Source: Phanerodontia chrysosporium | Lineage: Eukaryota; Basidiomycota; Agaricomycetes; Polyporales; Phanerochaetaceae | NCBI GenBank assembly: GCA_001910725.1 | Contig: MJGA01000083.1 | Span: 1-43,932, forward strand | Direction of reading: 5' to 3' | DNA: 43,932 nt | Shown here: positions 21,860 to 33,255 of the stretch, in pieces | Position numbering within the stretch: position 1 is the stretch's first letter | Layout of the letters: every line of letters begins with the position of its first letter | Translations under genes and position numbers: made by a program | Notes under the pieces: generated by a model | Databases searched by the model: none | The model's input: the letters and a program-made list of their open reading frames with translations, nothing else | Told to the model about the DNA's origin: nothing

Positions 21860-23666
21860 CCTATTGCGGCGGGGCAGCGATCTCGCGCTCTCGGTGGTTG
21901 GTTGCAACTATGCTCTGATCACAGTTGACCTGAGAGGTAAGCTATGTTGGAATCTAGATTATTTGAAACGCCTAACACTGTCCAGGGGTTGAGGTCGACG
22001 GGATCAGAGAGCGCGTTTTTCACCACGGTCCTCTCAACTCTTACCTGAAAATATCCGTCGATGGCGATGTGGTACTCACTACCGACGTCGCTCACAGCTC
22101 CTTGCATCCCCGATGGGATTTCCCAGCTCCCCATAAATTGTGAGTTATCCTCATGCTATTGAAGACGACTATATGTACGGTGTCTGACGCGATTGGTAGA
22201 CGTGTCCGTGCGTCATCCGTAGTCAAGTTCAGCCTCTATAGGCAGCACAATATTCTGCATATGCTGGACGACGAAAAACTAGGCGAATTCGAAGCTCGCT
22301 TGATCTCGATCCTTAACAATGGTAAATATCACCTCCGATCGTCGAAACCAGATCCTAACGCGGTTTTAGACACCCAGTACCGCCTCTCCTCTCGTACTTC
22401 ACCAATCAGCACCATACGAGTCGAGTTGGCAGTCGACCAGTCGACCACGCTCGAAGACGCAGAGATCGTTTACGCCAAGCATCAGGTCGAGAAACTGTGG
22501 CAACAACCTTGCGTCCATGCTGTGCATGAAAGGGGGAGTAGGATTACCGACTTCTTAACCCAGGCGATCAGATATTTGGATCACTGCGTCGATTTCCTGA
22601 ACGACGTATCGGAAGTTAGTGTCGATGTCACCCATAATCGGAGTGAATCAGCTAACGTAGCAGCGCATTCAGCTTCACCCGTGGATCAAGACCGCATGGA
22701 TATTCCTGCTTTCAGTCTACAAAGTGAGTGAACTCACGTTCTGGGACGCACTTGCCATCTCACTGACCACCCGAGTATAGCGTATCAAGCTGATGGATGA
22801 GCTGGACACCGACATTCGGCGGCTGGTCATAGAGCTGCGAGACACCCTAGCCCAAGTGCAGGTCTGTCGCCTCGCGTCGAGCATTCCAGGCGCAAACAAA
22901 ACCATGGACTCTGTTTTGCGCCTCGTAGTCGAGTGCGCTGCCTTGATTGACGAGTGGTTGCACATGAGTTCTCTGAGTGCGCCCTCATTTCACTAACCGA
23001 TGTTCAGCGAACTAAAACGAGACGGCAGAAAAACCATTCAAAGCGTCGTCTCTGAGCCGCCGTATCAAGGACTGCGCAGACAAGCTTGTCGATCTGCGCA
23101 ACCTGATGTCGGTGTTCATCGGTGCGCAACACATTACGGAAGCGATCATCAACGGAGGTGAGCGCGGAACCCTATCTCTGATCCCGCACGTAATTGACAG
23201 ACATGTATCCCCCGTAGTCGGAGAAGTCAAGCAGCTTCTCAGTCAGCTGCAAGTTTATGCAGTCCATCCCGTGGCACGCCCTACCGACAACATGCGCTGC
23301 CCGCTTCCCGTAGTCGCGGCGGAGGAAGCTGACCTCTCAAAGAAGATTCCTGAGACTCGGACACCAACGTCACTGCCATCGAGCAAGAGGGCCGTCGCTA
23401 TCTGTGTGGACCTACCGGCGTATTCAAGTACGCCAGACCTGCTGGCAAGCTCAGGGGAGCACAAGCTTTCACAGCCCCGTCTCGACGGCGTGCGTACTGT
23501 GGAGCTTCCTAGACATCGTCACAATCCTGACGTTCCACTCCAGAAGGTGCCCTTCCCCACGGTCACGCATGATGAACATGACCACCCTGGCATGTCTACT
23601 CAAAACAATGCGTGGTCAAAAGTCAGGACCCAGGGACCGCAGCTTCCGCATCAAGCGTGGCAATGA
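21860..23666 (+). pseudogene. C2-like plus helical module, possible N-terminal remnant of a STAND/NLR-type protein, copy 1
   Basis: Exons joined by GT-AG signals give LSVVGCNYALITVDLRG, NSYLKISVDGDVVLTTDV and HSSLHPRWDFPAPHKL, then SSVVKFSLYRQHNILHML, a pattern like a degenerate C2 domain (beta strands, an NP/HPRW-type turn). Next come amphipathic helical parts: TLEDAEIVYAKHQVEKLW, RITDFLTQAIRYLDHCVDFL, MDELDTDIRRLVIELRDTL, VLRLVVECAALIDEWL and LSRRIKDCADKLVDLRNLM. In agaricomycetes such C2-helical segments commonly precede a NACHT-type ATPase, but no Walker A motif follows here, and after about 23200 the sequence becomes low-complexity Pro/Ser. The start codon is unclear. It may be a remnant or a short stand-alone protein. 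The family call rests on pattern memory, not an alignment. Confidence 0.4.
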
Positions 23667-24371
23667 AGACCAGCGGGTGCGGAACATGTATGGTGATGGT
23701 TATCTGCAACGGGTTTGCACGGAATACACGTCACCATATCTCATATCTATTATCTAGTCGAACCTCATGTGATCGCGAGCTGCCACTCGCACGCAGGTAT
23801 TCTGGAGAGAGCCCTTGCTAATGATGAGCCCATGTCGGACTGGTTAGTACCAGGTTTCTCTGTCTTTCCTCAATTCGCTCAGTGTGAGTTCAAGCCATCT
23901 TCAGCGCCAGTAGCCAGCTGCGGAATGTATTAGCAGGGTGTGCATCGAGGGTCTCCATGTCGTTGGGCAGCACGAGGTTACCGTGCGCCACATTCTCGCC
24001 GGCGCTCCGCACACCTACGGGCCGGCACTGCTAAATGCTCTGTTGGAGCCAGTCACTTCCGTTGTTGACTTTTTCCATTCATTCCCACCTCCATGGGCGG
24101 TTCCTGGAGCTGATGGCTCGTCTGAGTCGTCAGTGGCCATGGCAAACGCGCGCTCCGGGAAGCCATGCTGTGACTGTGGATACTGACCCTAGTTTGCCTG
24201 CGCAGCGTACTAGGGTCCTTGAGTGCCATGAGTTGCTGGTCACTGTCTGGGCCGGTTTTCTGCAGGGTGCGTCTCACGGTATTCTGACATAGCGGCCGTG
24301 CCCTCGAGTATATAGCTCTACGCATCGATTGAACTGACCCATGGTCAAGCTACACCTCACAAGCGCACGAA
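23667..24371. other. spacer between the two C2-like modules
   Basis: It may include decayed 3' sequence of copy 1. No Walker A, ankyrin, WD or TPR signature was seen in any frame. Confidence 0.4.
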
Positions 24372-25860
24372 ATGGCCAAAATTCAAGAAAAACCTCATCT
24401 GTATGCGGTATCCGTTCAAATCCTCTGAACACGGCTAACAAAATCTTGTCAGCCCTGAGCTTGTCCACCAAATGACTGCCGTCGCCCTCGCGCCCTCCGG
24501 GTATCACCCAGAAGTTGTCATGCTCACTCTGGAAGGTCAGTAGCATAACACCAATCAATCGCGATGAGCGAGCTGACCATCTCTTGCTCTAGAGGTGGGA
24601 TTATCCAATCTACGCGAGAGACATTTCTGGCGGGACCTTCGCGCCTATTTCAATATATACGTGGACGAGAGAAGGGTTTATACAAGTGAATCAAGTTCGG
24701 ATAACGCCACCGCTCCTAAGTGGCGTTTTTCCGAGCCATTGAAGATGTGAGTACTAGTATCGCACGCTGCCGGTCAGCGGATGTTGCTCACCGCATATAG
24801 CCGAGCATATCCCTCATCAACACTCAAATTTACCATCTGTCGTGATGGCAAAGTCCGCGGACGCAAATACTCGGGATCTTTGAAGCACCTCTCTACGTTT
24901 TTCTGAGTAAATATGATGGTACGCGTGGCAGGTCAGCAAGGGAATAGCTCGCATTCTGACAACGGACGATGTACAGGGTCTCACGGTTTGAAGTCTGGGG
25001 ACAGCCCTGGCAGCCGACTCATGGTTCGAATGAACGCCGACTTAGACTGCGACTTCCAATCCTATGGTCTGGCTATTGCTGACAGGCAGTTGTCAGACGC
25101 AGAGGAAGAATGCGGGTCGGCAGGCTTGCTAGGCCCTTTGGCGCACAGTATCACGGCACTCGGTCAGCTGGGGAAACACTTTGTCCAGGTATGTCGATCT
25201 TACTCATCACGATAAATTGCGGGACGCTGTTGATGCCTAGACCGTAGTCGCACCCGGTTCTGAAGGCTGCGGCTGTGATGCTGGCCACAGTGTACAAGGC
25301 ATGTAGTCTCTTTCACATTTATGAACGGCGAACTAAAGCGAAATAGACCCTGACGGCGCATATTGAAGTCGTCGACGAAGTCAAGTCTCTCGCGCTGGAA
25401 TTGCATGGTCTCTTGCATGAGGCAAACAGGTACAGAGGTTCGAAGCAGACGGAAGACTGTATCCGCGATATTATCCTCTTAGCAATGGAGTGCGCTTCCT
25501 TAATTGACAAATGGAGCCAGACATGCTTCATCCGTATGTTTTCTCTCTCTCTCTCCTCGTGCTTTTACGGACTTCCAAACCAACAGTGAAATCCTTCACC
25601 GCGTCAGATGTCATAGTGCAGATCAATAATTGCAAGGAAAAACTGGAAAAAATCCGAGTTCCCTTTTCGATGGCTGGGAACTTCCACAAATTGGAGAACG
25701 ATCGTTGGTCTTTCAATGTTACCCGAGCTCGGAGACGCTGCTAACGTGCTAGCAAGCCAGTCTCTCAGATCAATGTGAAGCTTGACGACCATTTCATCGA
25801 AATTAGGAGCGGGCTTGCGCAGATTATGAGCTACCTAGCGCTGTACCAGTCCTAAAACAC
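24372..25860 (+). pseudogene. C2-like plus helical module, copy 2, with internal stops
   Basis: The order parallels copy 1. After MAKIQEKPHLYAV come YHPEVVMLTLEE, GLSNLRERHFWRDLRAYFNI and YVDERRVYTSES..APKWRFSEPLKM, then SSTLKFTICRDGKVRGRKYS and an in-frame TGA at about 24904. Helical segments follow: AEEECGSAGLLGPLAHSITA, SHPVLKAAAVMLATVYK, TLTAHIEVVDEVKSLALEL and DIILLAMECASLIDKW (compare VVECAALIDEW in copy 1), then VKSFTASDVIVQINNCKEKL. The intron after ATVYK starts with GC (25299-25300). No nucleotide-binding domain follows. The two modules are about 2.4 kb apart and in the same orientation, so they are probably a decayed tandem duplication. Confidence 0.4.
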
Positions 25861-26342
25861 AATGGCGCAGATGACGGCTTTGGCAGTCGATGGTCAGAAC
25901 GAACTTGAAGTTGCGACGAGTGGGTTGCTAGGTTATCCTACCTCCTGACTATTATGTAATGTACATGAGCAGTATCAGCTTGTGATATTTGACATCCTAA
26001 TACTATTTTCTGCTCGTCATGATGGGAAAGTTTTATTACCTCCGTCCGCCCCTGTTTAAGTACGACCTCCGACGCTCTGTGGTTTCCGGGGTCCTTGGCG
26101 GAGCCATTGGGCGCTCGGCATTGGCGCACAACAGGCTCTGGATCCTTGCTGACTTGGCCTGACCTAGACTCTAACCACCACCAGCACCCGTTCACATACC
26201 CCCTCTTCTCTCCCCTCACTGACTTCCCTATCGAACGCTTATACACTCTTTAATTCATCTCTGCGCTGTACACTCTGTCAACCACCTACGATCCCATACC
26301 GCATTCGGTTGTCTATCCAGTCCGCAGTCGACGTACACAAGA
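25861..26342. other. intergenic, promoter side of the 26343 gene
   Basis: Nothing but presumed promoter and 5' UTR. It has pyrimidine-rich patches near 26160-26230 (plus strand) and a TTATACAC tract at about 26239, roughly 100 nt before the ATG. Confidence 0.4.
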
Positions 26343-27558
26343 ATGTCAAGTTCGTCGCAACCAACAGGCCCCTCGGAATCATCTACAGCGAAGCGGCCAA
26401 ACCAAGACTGGTTCTACTGGAACAAGCTCCCAAGCATCCGTATCCTAGTCCCACCGAAAGGTGCGTCGACACTCATTACACAGATTACGCATTAGAATAC
26501 CGACCGATGCTCCTATGCTGCATGTAGGTGCCCACTCCTACAAGACGGATGAACGCTGCTTCACCTACTGCTCGCAAACTGTACGCGGCCGTGCACAGGG
26601 CCAGGAGCCATGGTGCCGCTCGGTGTGCATCCGCAAGGTCTTCCCGCACGAGGTCCGTAAGGTGATGCGTGTCTTCGAGTCGACGCCGGATGGCCTTCTG
26701 GCAAAAGACGTCGAGACAGACACGAAGGTACCGCTCCCACCCGAGGGCCAGCGGCTCCCGCCGTGGCTCACCGGCAAGCGGCGCGCCGACGACGATATCG
26801 GCGAGGACGACCTCGATGACTTCGACGATTTCGATCCGACCGCGAGTAGGGGCTGGAAGAGCATCGTGAACGACGTGGAGCGCGAGGGGCCGGTGGTGCG
26901 CACAGGCGCGAAGGCGCAAGAGGCGGAGCCCGAGGTGTGGAGAGCGGGCTGGTACATCTGGATGACGAAGAATAAGTGGGCCGTACAGGAGAAGATGGAT
27001 GGGATGATGACGGATCTCGAGCGGCAGGCGGAGTGGTCGAAGATGAAGCAGGAAGTGAACCAGGAGTGGGAGCGGGCGCAGCAGATGGCTGCAGGGGGAC
27101 CAACAGCAGCGGCAAACGGAAGCGTTCAACCACTGCAGGAGCAAGAGCGCCAGCCCGAAACGCAGCAGGAGACACACTCTGAAGCCCCTTCCAAGCCGCA
27201 CGGCAATACTGTTCCATCTGCGACCAGTGTAACGTTCGTCTCCGAAGACTCTCTCCCGACTTTACCCAATCCCCCGTTCCCCGACACCACGTCTTCGACA
27301 CTATTACTTCCTGTGCCACCACCGCTGCCTCCCATAGGCACATACCTAGAGAACCTCCTTGCTCCAACGAACAAAGTGCTCAAGCTCACACAGGAGAGCT
27401 TGGCCTCTGGAAATCAAGCGAAGTTTGCCGGCATGCTCTGGGAAAAGGCAAAGAGCGACCAGCCTTTCGTCCTCGCACGTAACGTTGCGCGGAAGGCCTG
27501 GAGAGTATGGACCGGGGGCGAAGAAGACGACGGCGAAGGACGCAAGAACGAAAGATAA
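26343..27558 (+). CDS. conserved-looking protein of unknown function, 382 aa
   Basis: Two exons, 26343-26460 and 26528-27558, joined in phase 1 (PPKG); 1149 nt. I do not recognise the family. The N-terminus is Ser/Pro-rich, then QDWFYWNKLPSIRILVPPKG. A Cys-containing block follows (ERCFTYCSQTVRGRAQGQEP WCRSVCIRKVFPHEV), then an Asp/Glu-rich linker (DDDIGEDDLDDFDDFD) and a Trp-rich segment (EVWRAGWYIWMTKNKW, then DLERQAEWSKMKQEV). The C-terminal half has a Gln/Pro/Ser-rich spacer and ends in a basic/acidic tail with NKVLKLTQESL and NVARKAWRVWTGG. No signal peptide or clear transmembrane segment. The ordered aromatic/Cys blocks separated by low-complexity linkers look like real conserved domains. 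Confidence 0.75.
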
Positions 27559-29023
27559 CAGCTCGGTGTCGAGGCATATACTGTGGGGAACCGGCATGGA
27601 TAGACGTGATTTGTATTGCGACTGTATTCATATAATCTGCTAGCTTTTGCACTGTATCATGTTCGTAGAGTACTCATTCCACTCATGCTTATATCATCCG
27701 TATGTTTGTGCATACGGGACTTACCCCCTTATCCAACGGTGAGAAGATCAAACGGTGAAGCGGAGGAAGTGAATCAGAGAAAGTTTATGTATTACGGGAG
27801 AAAGACAGTGAACATGGTAGTTCTCGAAGACCTTGCACCCGACATCGAACGGTATCCGTAACCTATGAGATATCGGTCAGTGAAGTTGTCGACACAAGCA
27901 AAACACGTTGAAGGTTCAGAGGTGTCATGTTCTGGAGCACGCCCTCACGCAACTTCATGGAAGCTACGCAAGGTATACTCCCTGAAGAAATTCAATGAAG
28001 ATTGAAGGCATCACTACGAAAGTCAAGAACGCGACACTCACCTAAGCCAACACTCCAAATAACCACGACTAAGCAGGCGAACCGCTCGAAGAATAGAAAA
28101 ATAGGATGGACGCCGCGTCGAGCGAGAGTAAGCCCCATTGTGTTGACGCTTTGGCAGCGCAACCGCATAACTGTGTCTATGAGGAACCGTGGCTTCGCCT
28201 GCGCGGGCACGCCCAGCAGACGGAACGCTCGTATCTTCGCGTCCCGCAGCCTTGATAGACGCGTCCTTGCAGGCCGACAAGCCATCCGAGCGGGGCCTGG
28301 GGCGAGCTCCTCCTTCGTCCGCACGCGCGGCAGAGGGAGGGAGCAGCGCGTCCGCCCGTCCCGTGGTGCGTCCGGGCCCACCGAGCTTAGAGGCGGGGGT
28401 CTACCGTGGACTGGGACATGTCGCTCGGTCGTGCTCCGGGGACTTTCCCCACAGCTGAGTGAAACGGGCGCGGGCGCCGTTCTGTGTGTGAGCTGCGATA
28501 GCGGTTCTTCGTCGACGCGGTGGTGAGGAAAAGAGAGAAAAAACCGAGCCGGCGCTTGCCTTTTCTCGGAACGCGTTCAGACTCCGACGGGAACTGCCGG
28601 CTTGCGCTTCCTCCTCATGACCATCCTGGACCCTTGAGACCGCTTACCGCGGTCCACCGTTTTCTACGCCCGACAGTCGGTCGGCAAGCTCTCAACCTTG
28701 CACGGATGTGTACCATGCGAACATATCTGCTAGCTATGCCATCTCTTCGTTCTACGCATTCTGCGTGAGGACCACGTCAACAACATTCTAATTTCTAGTC
28801 CAAGATATTTTGGCCATCTTGTCGTGAGCGATCCATGTCACGGTGATTTTTTCAGGAATCATACATGAGACACTTCTTCAGTGTAGCGCACGGTTGCTTC
28901 GCAATCATAGAGGGACTCAGCACTCAGGGTATCGTTCCCAACGCATTAGAATGCTCACCGTTTCTGTTTGAATAGCTTCGGTCGCTATCCCTGCCACGGC
29001 GAGGCCAGCGCTTCCCAGGATGA
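27559..29023. other. long intergenic region with a GC-rich patch
   Basis: About 28180-28560 is GC-rich and open in several frames on both strands at once, typical of composition-driven open frames. I found no Hsp70 ATPase motif here that would complete the downstream fragment. Confidence 0.4.
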
Positions 29024-29992
29024 CCTCTTCTTGCTGGATTCTCTGAAGCTTGGTCACCAGGCTGCATTCTAATCTGGTAGAAGCACTGAGACCTCATGAC
29101 ATAGCGATATGTCGCCCCGTTATGCATGCGTGAGTCTGGTCTCGTTCATGGCATCTGCACCTATTGCCAGCGTCGCTCACTTGTGTTCATCCGCGCAGGA
29201 ATAAGGCCGTCCCTGAGGGCTCTGTAGCCTTCTACCTCGAGTACTTCGTGTCTGCGCGAGTCACGCGGCTCGCGTACGGCACAAGCTGTGTCATTGAGTA
29301 CAACCCGCAGGATGCGGACCATATTAAACGTCGCGGCAAGGCATACATGCGCCCGTCCGGCCGTATGGTTATCCCAAACTCGTCCAGGATGATTCTTGCG
29401 AAGGTGAGACGCTGCTAAAGTCCAGGCATATCTTCGATGTTGATAAGTATGGCCTAAGGGTAGTATAAGTCTGCGCGAGAACGACGAGGTCCACTCGCAG
29501 TGGTTCTGCAAGGAAGCGTCTTCTGCGGCTGCGCTCAAGAAGATCTCAACCGAGATTGTATGCTACAGAGGTAGCGTCAAGAACCCCAAATGGACAGACG
29601 CAGAACCCGGTATGAGCTGCGTCCTCATCCACGCCGTGGCGGCACTGACCTTTGCGCAGAGAAGTTCACCACACTGTGCACCATCTTCGCCGACACTACC
29701 CAGGTAAAGAAAGAGAAGCAGCGTGGAGGAAGCACTTATTTTACCCTTGACTTCCGGGTCGTTCTGCTTTGCGGCTCTACGGAAATGAGAGCGCACATCA
29801 GCTGGATCGAGAACGTAAGTCGCGCATAGCTATGACATACCGTGATGCTCAAAGTCACTTGGATTGGAAGGGTAAGTAGAAACGGTGAGCGTGTTCTCCA
29901 CGATATATGGATGCAGTCTCTTAACTCTATTGCGATGTCATAGAGGACCTGCGAAGATCGTCTACGATGACGATACAGAGACCTCCTCATGA
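29024..29992 (+). pseudogene. C-terminal half of an HSPA12-like Hsp70 protein, 5' truncated
   Basis: HSPA12-type Hsp70 proteins, expanded in agaricomycetes, carry an actin-like ATPase followed by a short beta-rich tail. Here only the last part is present. LLAGFSE (29025 onward) jumps frame to SLVTRLHSNLVEALRPHDI and AICRPVMH. A clean exon chain follows: 29199-29403 (NKAVPEGSVAFYLEYFVSAR), about 29457-29610 (KGSISLRENDEVHSQWF...TEIVCYRGSVKNPKWTDAEP), about 29660-29815 (EKFTTLCTIFADTTQVKK...YFTLDFRVVLLCGSTEMRA), and finally GPAKIVYDDDTETSS with TGA at 29990-29992. The nucleotide-binding lobe (DxGTT-type phosphate loop) is missing upstream, so the gene is 5' truncated or its first half moved elsewhere. 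The 3' exons are well preserved, so the loss is probably recent. Confidence 0.7.
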
Positions 29993-30386
29993 CCTCATTC
30001 GGCTATCTATCACTGCTGCATATTCGTCTTAACTTGTTTGCTTGAGTACCCGTATTCCGTGTCAACTACATAACGCTATCAACAATTCATCATGTATCTT
30101 GCCATCAGAAAGCATATCTCGTTTTTGGTCCTTTGTCATCATACGACCAGTTCGCAGGCATGAGTATGAAATCTCTACACAATCTGCTGAACATATATAT
30201 TACAAATCGAGAAGGAACATAGCTAGGAGGCATGAACGTTCTGCTCGACCAGCCAGCAGTCGACGCCGAAGACATGAAACCCCGTAGAAGACGAAGACCG
30301 AGATGTGCCACCCGTGAGAACTGGAAAGACCGATAAAAGTATGCCTAGGATTCTGAAAGAGGTTGTCCGCCAGAAGAAGGACGAGC
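29993..30386. other. spacer between convergent Hsp70 remnant and W/RCAE paralogue
   Basis: AT-richer DNA holding the two 3' UTRs. Nothing else seen. Confidence 0.4.
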
Positions 30387-32432
30387 TCAGAGGGTAAAAG
30401 TGGACGCACGAGCGCCGGCGCTGGCTTCAGCACGTCGAATCTTAGGTGATGTTGAGGCCACAGGAGCGCAAGACTGCGGGCGGGCTGGATCCGCCGATGG
30501 AACGCTAGTCCTGTCTGTTGCTTGAGTAGGTGCATTCTGCCCGACGGCGAGGCCGCTCTCCTGCACGAGCACGTACAGCTCGAGTGAGACGTCCTCGAGC
30601 CGGGGCCGCAGCGGAACGAGCAAGTGATCAATCGCGTCCGTCAGCTTCTGCTGGTCGCGGCGCTTGTTCATCGCGGCGATGGACATCTTGCGCTGCTCGC
30701 GGTACCTGTTCCGCACCGCGTCCGGGAGCCGCATGTCGTTCCCGAGGACGGTGACCGGCCGCGTCGGGTATTGCTGCTTGCAGATGAACGGCTTCACGCG
30801 CCCGTGACGCTTCTGGCGGAGCGTGTCGAGCCTGCGCGCGGGCTTGGGGCCGGACGGCGGCGCCGGGAAGGCCTCAGCGAGGTGCGGGGGGTCTGCGCTC
30901 ACCCATGCTTCGAGAGGAGCCTCTGGAATGCGCCAGGGCCCCGAGACTCGGTGGGTCACCTTGCCCTTGAGCATGTCGTGCCGACGGGCTAAGAACGCGT
31001 CGGCGATGGTCATCTCCCGCTCGTGACGTTCCGCGGCAGCGATCTTCCTAGCAACATATATCGCCCGCCCGCCCCGGCGCCGGGGTTTGCGCTTAGGCAA
31101 GCTAGGCACTATTGTAACCTGATCGTCTTCAAGGCTGGCCAACGCGGACTCATGAATTGGCGTAGGGCGACTTGCACCTTTCTCGAGTGGGGTGGTGGTA
31201 GGAGGCAGGATGAGGTGCTGTAAACCGTCGCAACTGGTTTCAATCGTACTTGTGAGCCGACGTTCACCTTCGCTAGACACGCTAAAGGCATTGCATGCGT
31301 CCGGTGCGTCTCCGTGCACGTCTGTAGCTTCGTTGTAAACCTCGTCGCATAAGTTCTCGTCGCCTGCGCTGCCTGTTATCCCATAGGCGGAGGTCAGAAC
31401 GTCGTCCTGGCTGGACTGGATCCTCAATGCCGATCGCCGATGGCACCTGGACCGCACGCTTGTGGCTTCTCGGTTTGACTTGCTTGGCTTATTGGCTTTC
31501 GTTTGCGCATGCTTGGAGGTTGGTTTTCTCGAGAGCCAGGCAGCGACTGCCGAAGCATCACACACAACGGGAGCGAGACGATTGTCCGAATCCGAAGGAG
31601 GGGCTGAAGAGGCATCAAGCTTCTCGGCCCAGAGCATGAAGTGGTCGACATCGAGCGTTGCCCAGGTTGAGACGTCTGCACAATGGCGGGGGGCACGACC
31701 AGTCCAGCGAAGACGCTCGGCACAGCTAAGAGAGCGAGAAATATCGAAGGCGGACCAGTCAGGGCGTTCGGTCCAACGAAAGAATGACTCCAGGTTGAGA
31801 TCAGCCCAGTCGGTTCCTTCACTGCCTCGCAAGCATTCCGCGCGGCGAAAGTCAGACCAGTCACTGCTAAAACGAATTGGTTGCGTTTAGACGTCGGCTC
31901 AAGATGGGCCTTAAAACAGTTGACTTACAGGGCGGGTAGCTTGGAGGAGGGTTTCAACTTGATACGTCCTCTCGAGGGTACTCGTGCATGCATCAGAAGA
32001 TGTAAGGTGCAGAAGGCGGCTGAATGGGCAAGTACGCTTTGAAAGTGCTCCATTATATGAGACGATTCGACGATGTCAGATGTAAAGCCAGACGTTGACA
32101 CAGCATAATCAGTGTCGTCATTGTTAGCGTCGAGAGAGTCGTCAAGATGAACGTCTGAGTCTACACCCGGAGCCCCGGCGGTGCGCTGCCATTCAGGTGA
32201 GATATGCATGCATGGTCATAGGCGAACAAACGGCACTGACCTTGGCTGGAAAACTTTTTCCTAGCCTATCTGAGCGAGTGTAGACAAGATATAGAATCAA
32301 GAGGCAGCCAAAGACAGCGCAGATGACGACGGGTGCGGCAAGGACGAGATAGTACGCTGACTGGATGTGTTTCCGCCGGGGTCGTTCTTGCGTGAGGACG
32401 GAGAGGACATTCGCTGATGGGATCTTGAACAT
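30387..32432 (-). CDS. membrane-anchored W/RCAE-repeat protein, short paralogue
   Basis: Three exons in frame: 32432-32241 (64 codons), 32185-31929, 31866-30387; 642 residues if ATG 32432 is the start. The membrane segment is YYLVLAAPVVICAVFGCLLI, then YTRSDRLGKSFPAK. An acidic exon follows, then in phase 2 (as in the long paralogue) the repeat remnants SDWSDFRRAECL, DWADLNLESFFRWTERP, DWSAFDISRSLSCAERLRW and TWATLDVDHFMLWAEKL, only about two full units. The linker leads to the conserved basic block RKPRRRGGRAIYVARK, SGPWRIPEAPLEAWVS, PPSGPKPARR, RHGRVKPFICKQQYPTRPVT, VRNRYREQRK, NKRRDQ and DAIDHLLVPLRPRLEDVS. Upstream in the same frame lies another hydrophobic run (VPLFLLLLVVAYFDGASMF) with no ATG before a stop, so the 5' end is uncertain. 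Function is unknown. Confidence 0.72.
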
Positions 32433-33255
32433 GGACGCGCCGTCGAAGTACGCGACGACCAGCAGGAGGAGAAACAAAGGCACACACCCCGGAGGAGGTA
32501 GAGACAAGACGATGCAGTAGCCAGAAAGTAAAGCGACCGGTGTTGTAGAGAGATGTCCTCAGGCACGAGGGGAGACGATAACCAGTGTAGCGAGCGGAAA
32601 GGTCCCAAGAGGTAATAGCTGAGCGGCGTGTTGGTCAAGTTCAGGTGCAAGCTGGAATCTGAACCAAGCGGGCTAGTTCGTGCATGTTTTGGCTCAATCC
32701 GGACGTTATGCATCGAAGCAGCACGATCGAGGTTCCCAACATCGACGTCTTGCACCTCCCACCCGTTCCGGACTTACCATGCAGCTGCCTACAGCACCAG
32801 TCGAGAGGGAGTGTTGGGTAGGTCTCACAATGAACGTTGTGGATTAGGCCAAGGCTGAAGGGACATGGACGGCGCCACATGTTCGCACACGCGGGGCAGG
32901 TGTCTTACAGCTGTGCAAAACACATTGATGACTACAAGCCATGATACACTATATAAGCATCACTAGCTAGGTCTGACGAAGGTGCTCACGTTGAAAAGAA
33001 TACGTCCCAAGCCTGAAGATGGCTGCCCACGAACGAGCGGCCGCGGCCTCTGTCGTCACGGGTCACAATCATGGTCACCAGCGTGACTGGCAGGCGTAAC
33101 GTCAGCCGCGTCGAGGCGTCTTGGGGGTTCTCCGTCTCTGTATCGCTTTCAGCTACTTGATCCCCGCCCTGCTTCCCCCTGGCATACATTGGTCTCGGAA
33201 CGACGTGTTAACGCTTTAGAACTATCAAAGTCTTAACTTTTGTGACGTTTTCGCA
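32433..33255. other. head-to-head region between W/RCAE paralogue and cornichon gene
   Basis: May hold missing 5' exons of the minus-strand gene. A 67-residue minus-strand frame with ATG at 33189 (MYARGKQGGDQVAESDTETE...) ends at a GTGAGC donor-like site near 32991. I could not connect it in frame to the 32432 exon. Only 66 bp separate that ATG from the cornichon start. Confidence 0.35.

Noticed and set aside
28002..28526. 174-codon plus-strand frame and overlapping minus-strand frames
   Set aside because: They lie in a GC-rich patch open in several frames at once, with no recognisable motif and no splice-consistent neighbours.
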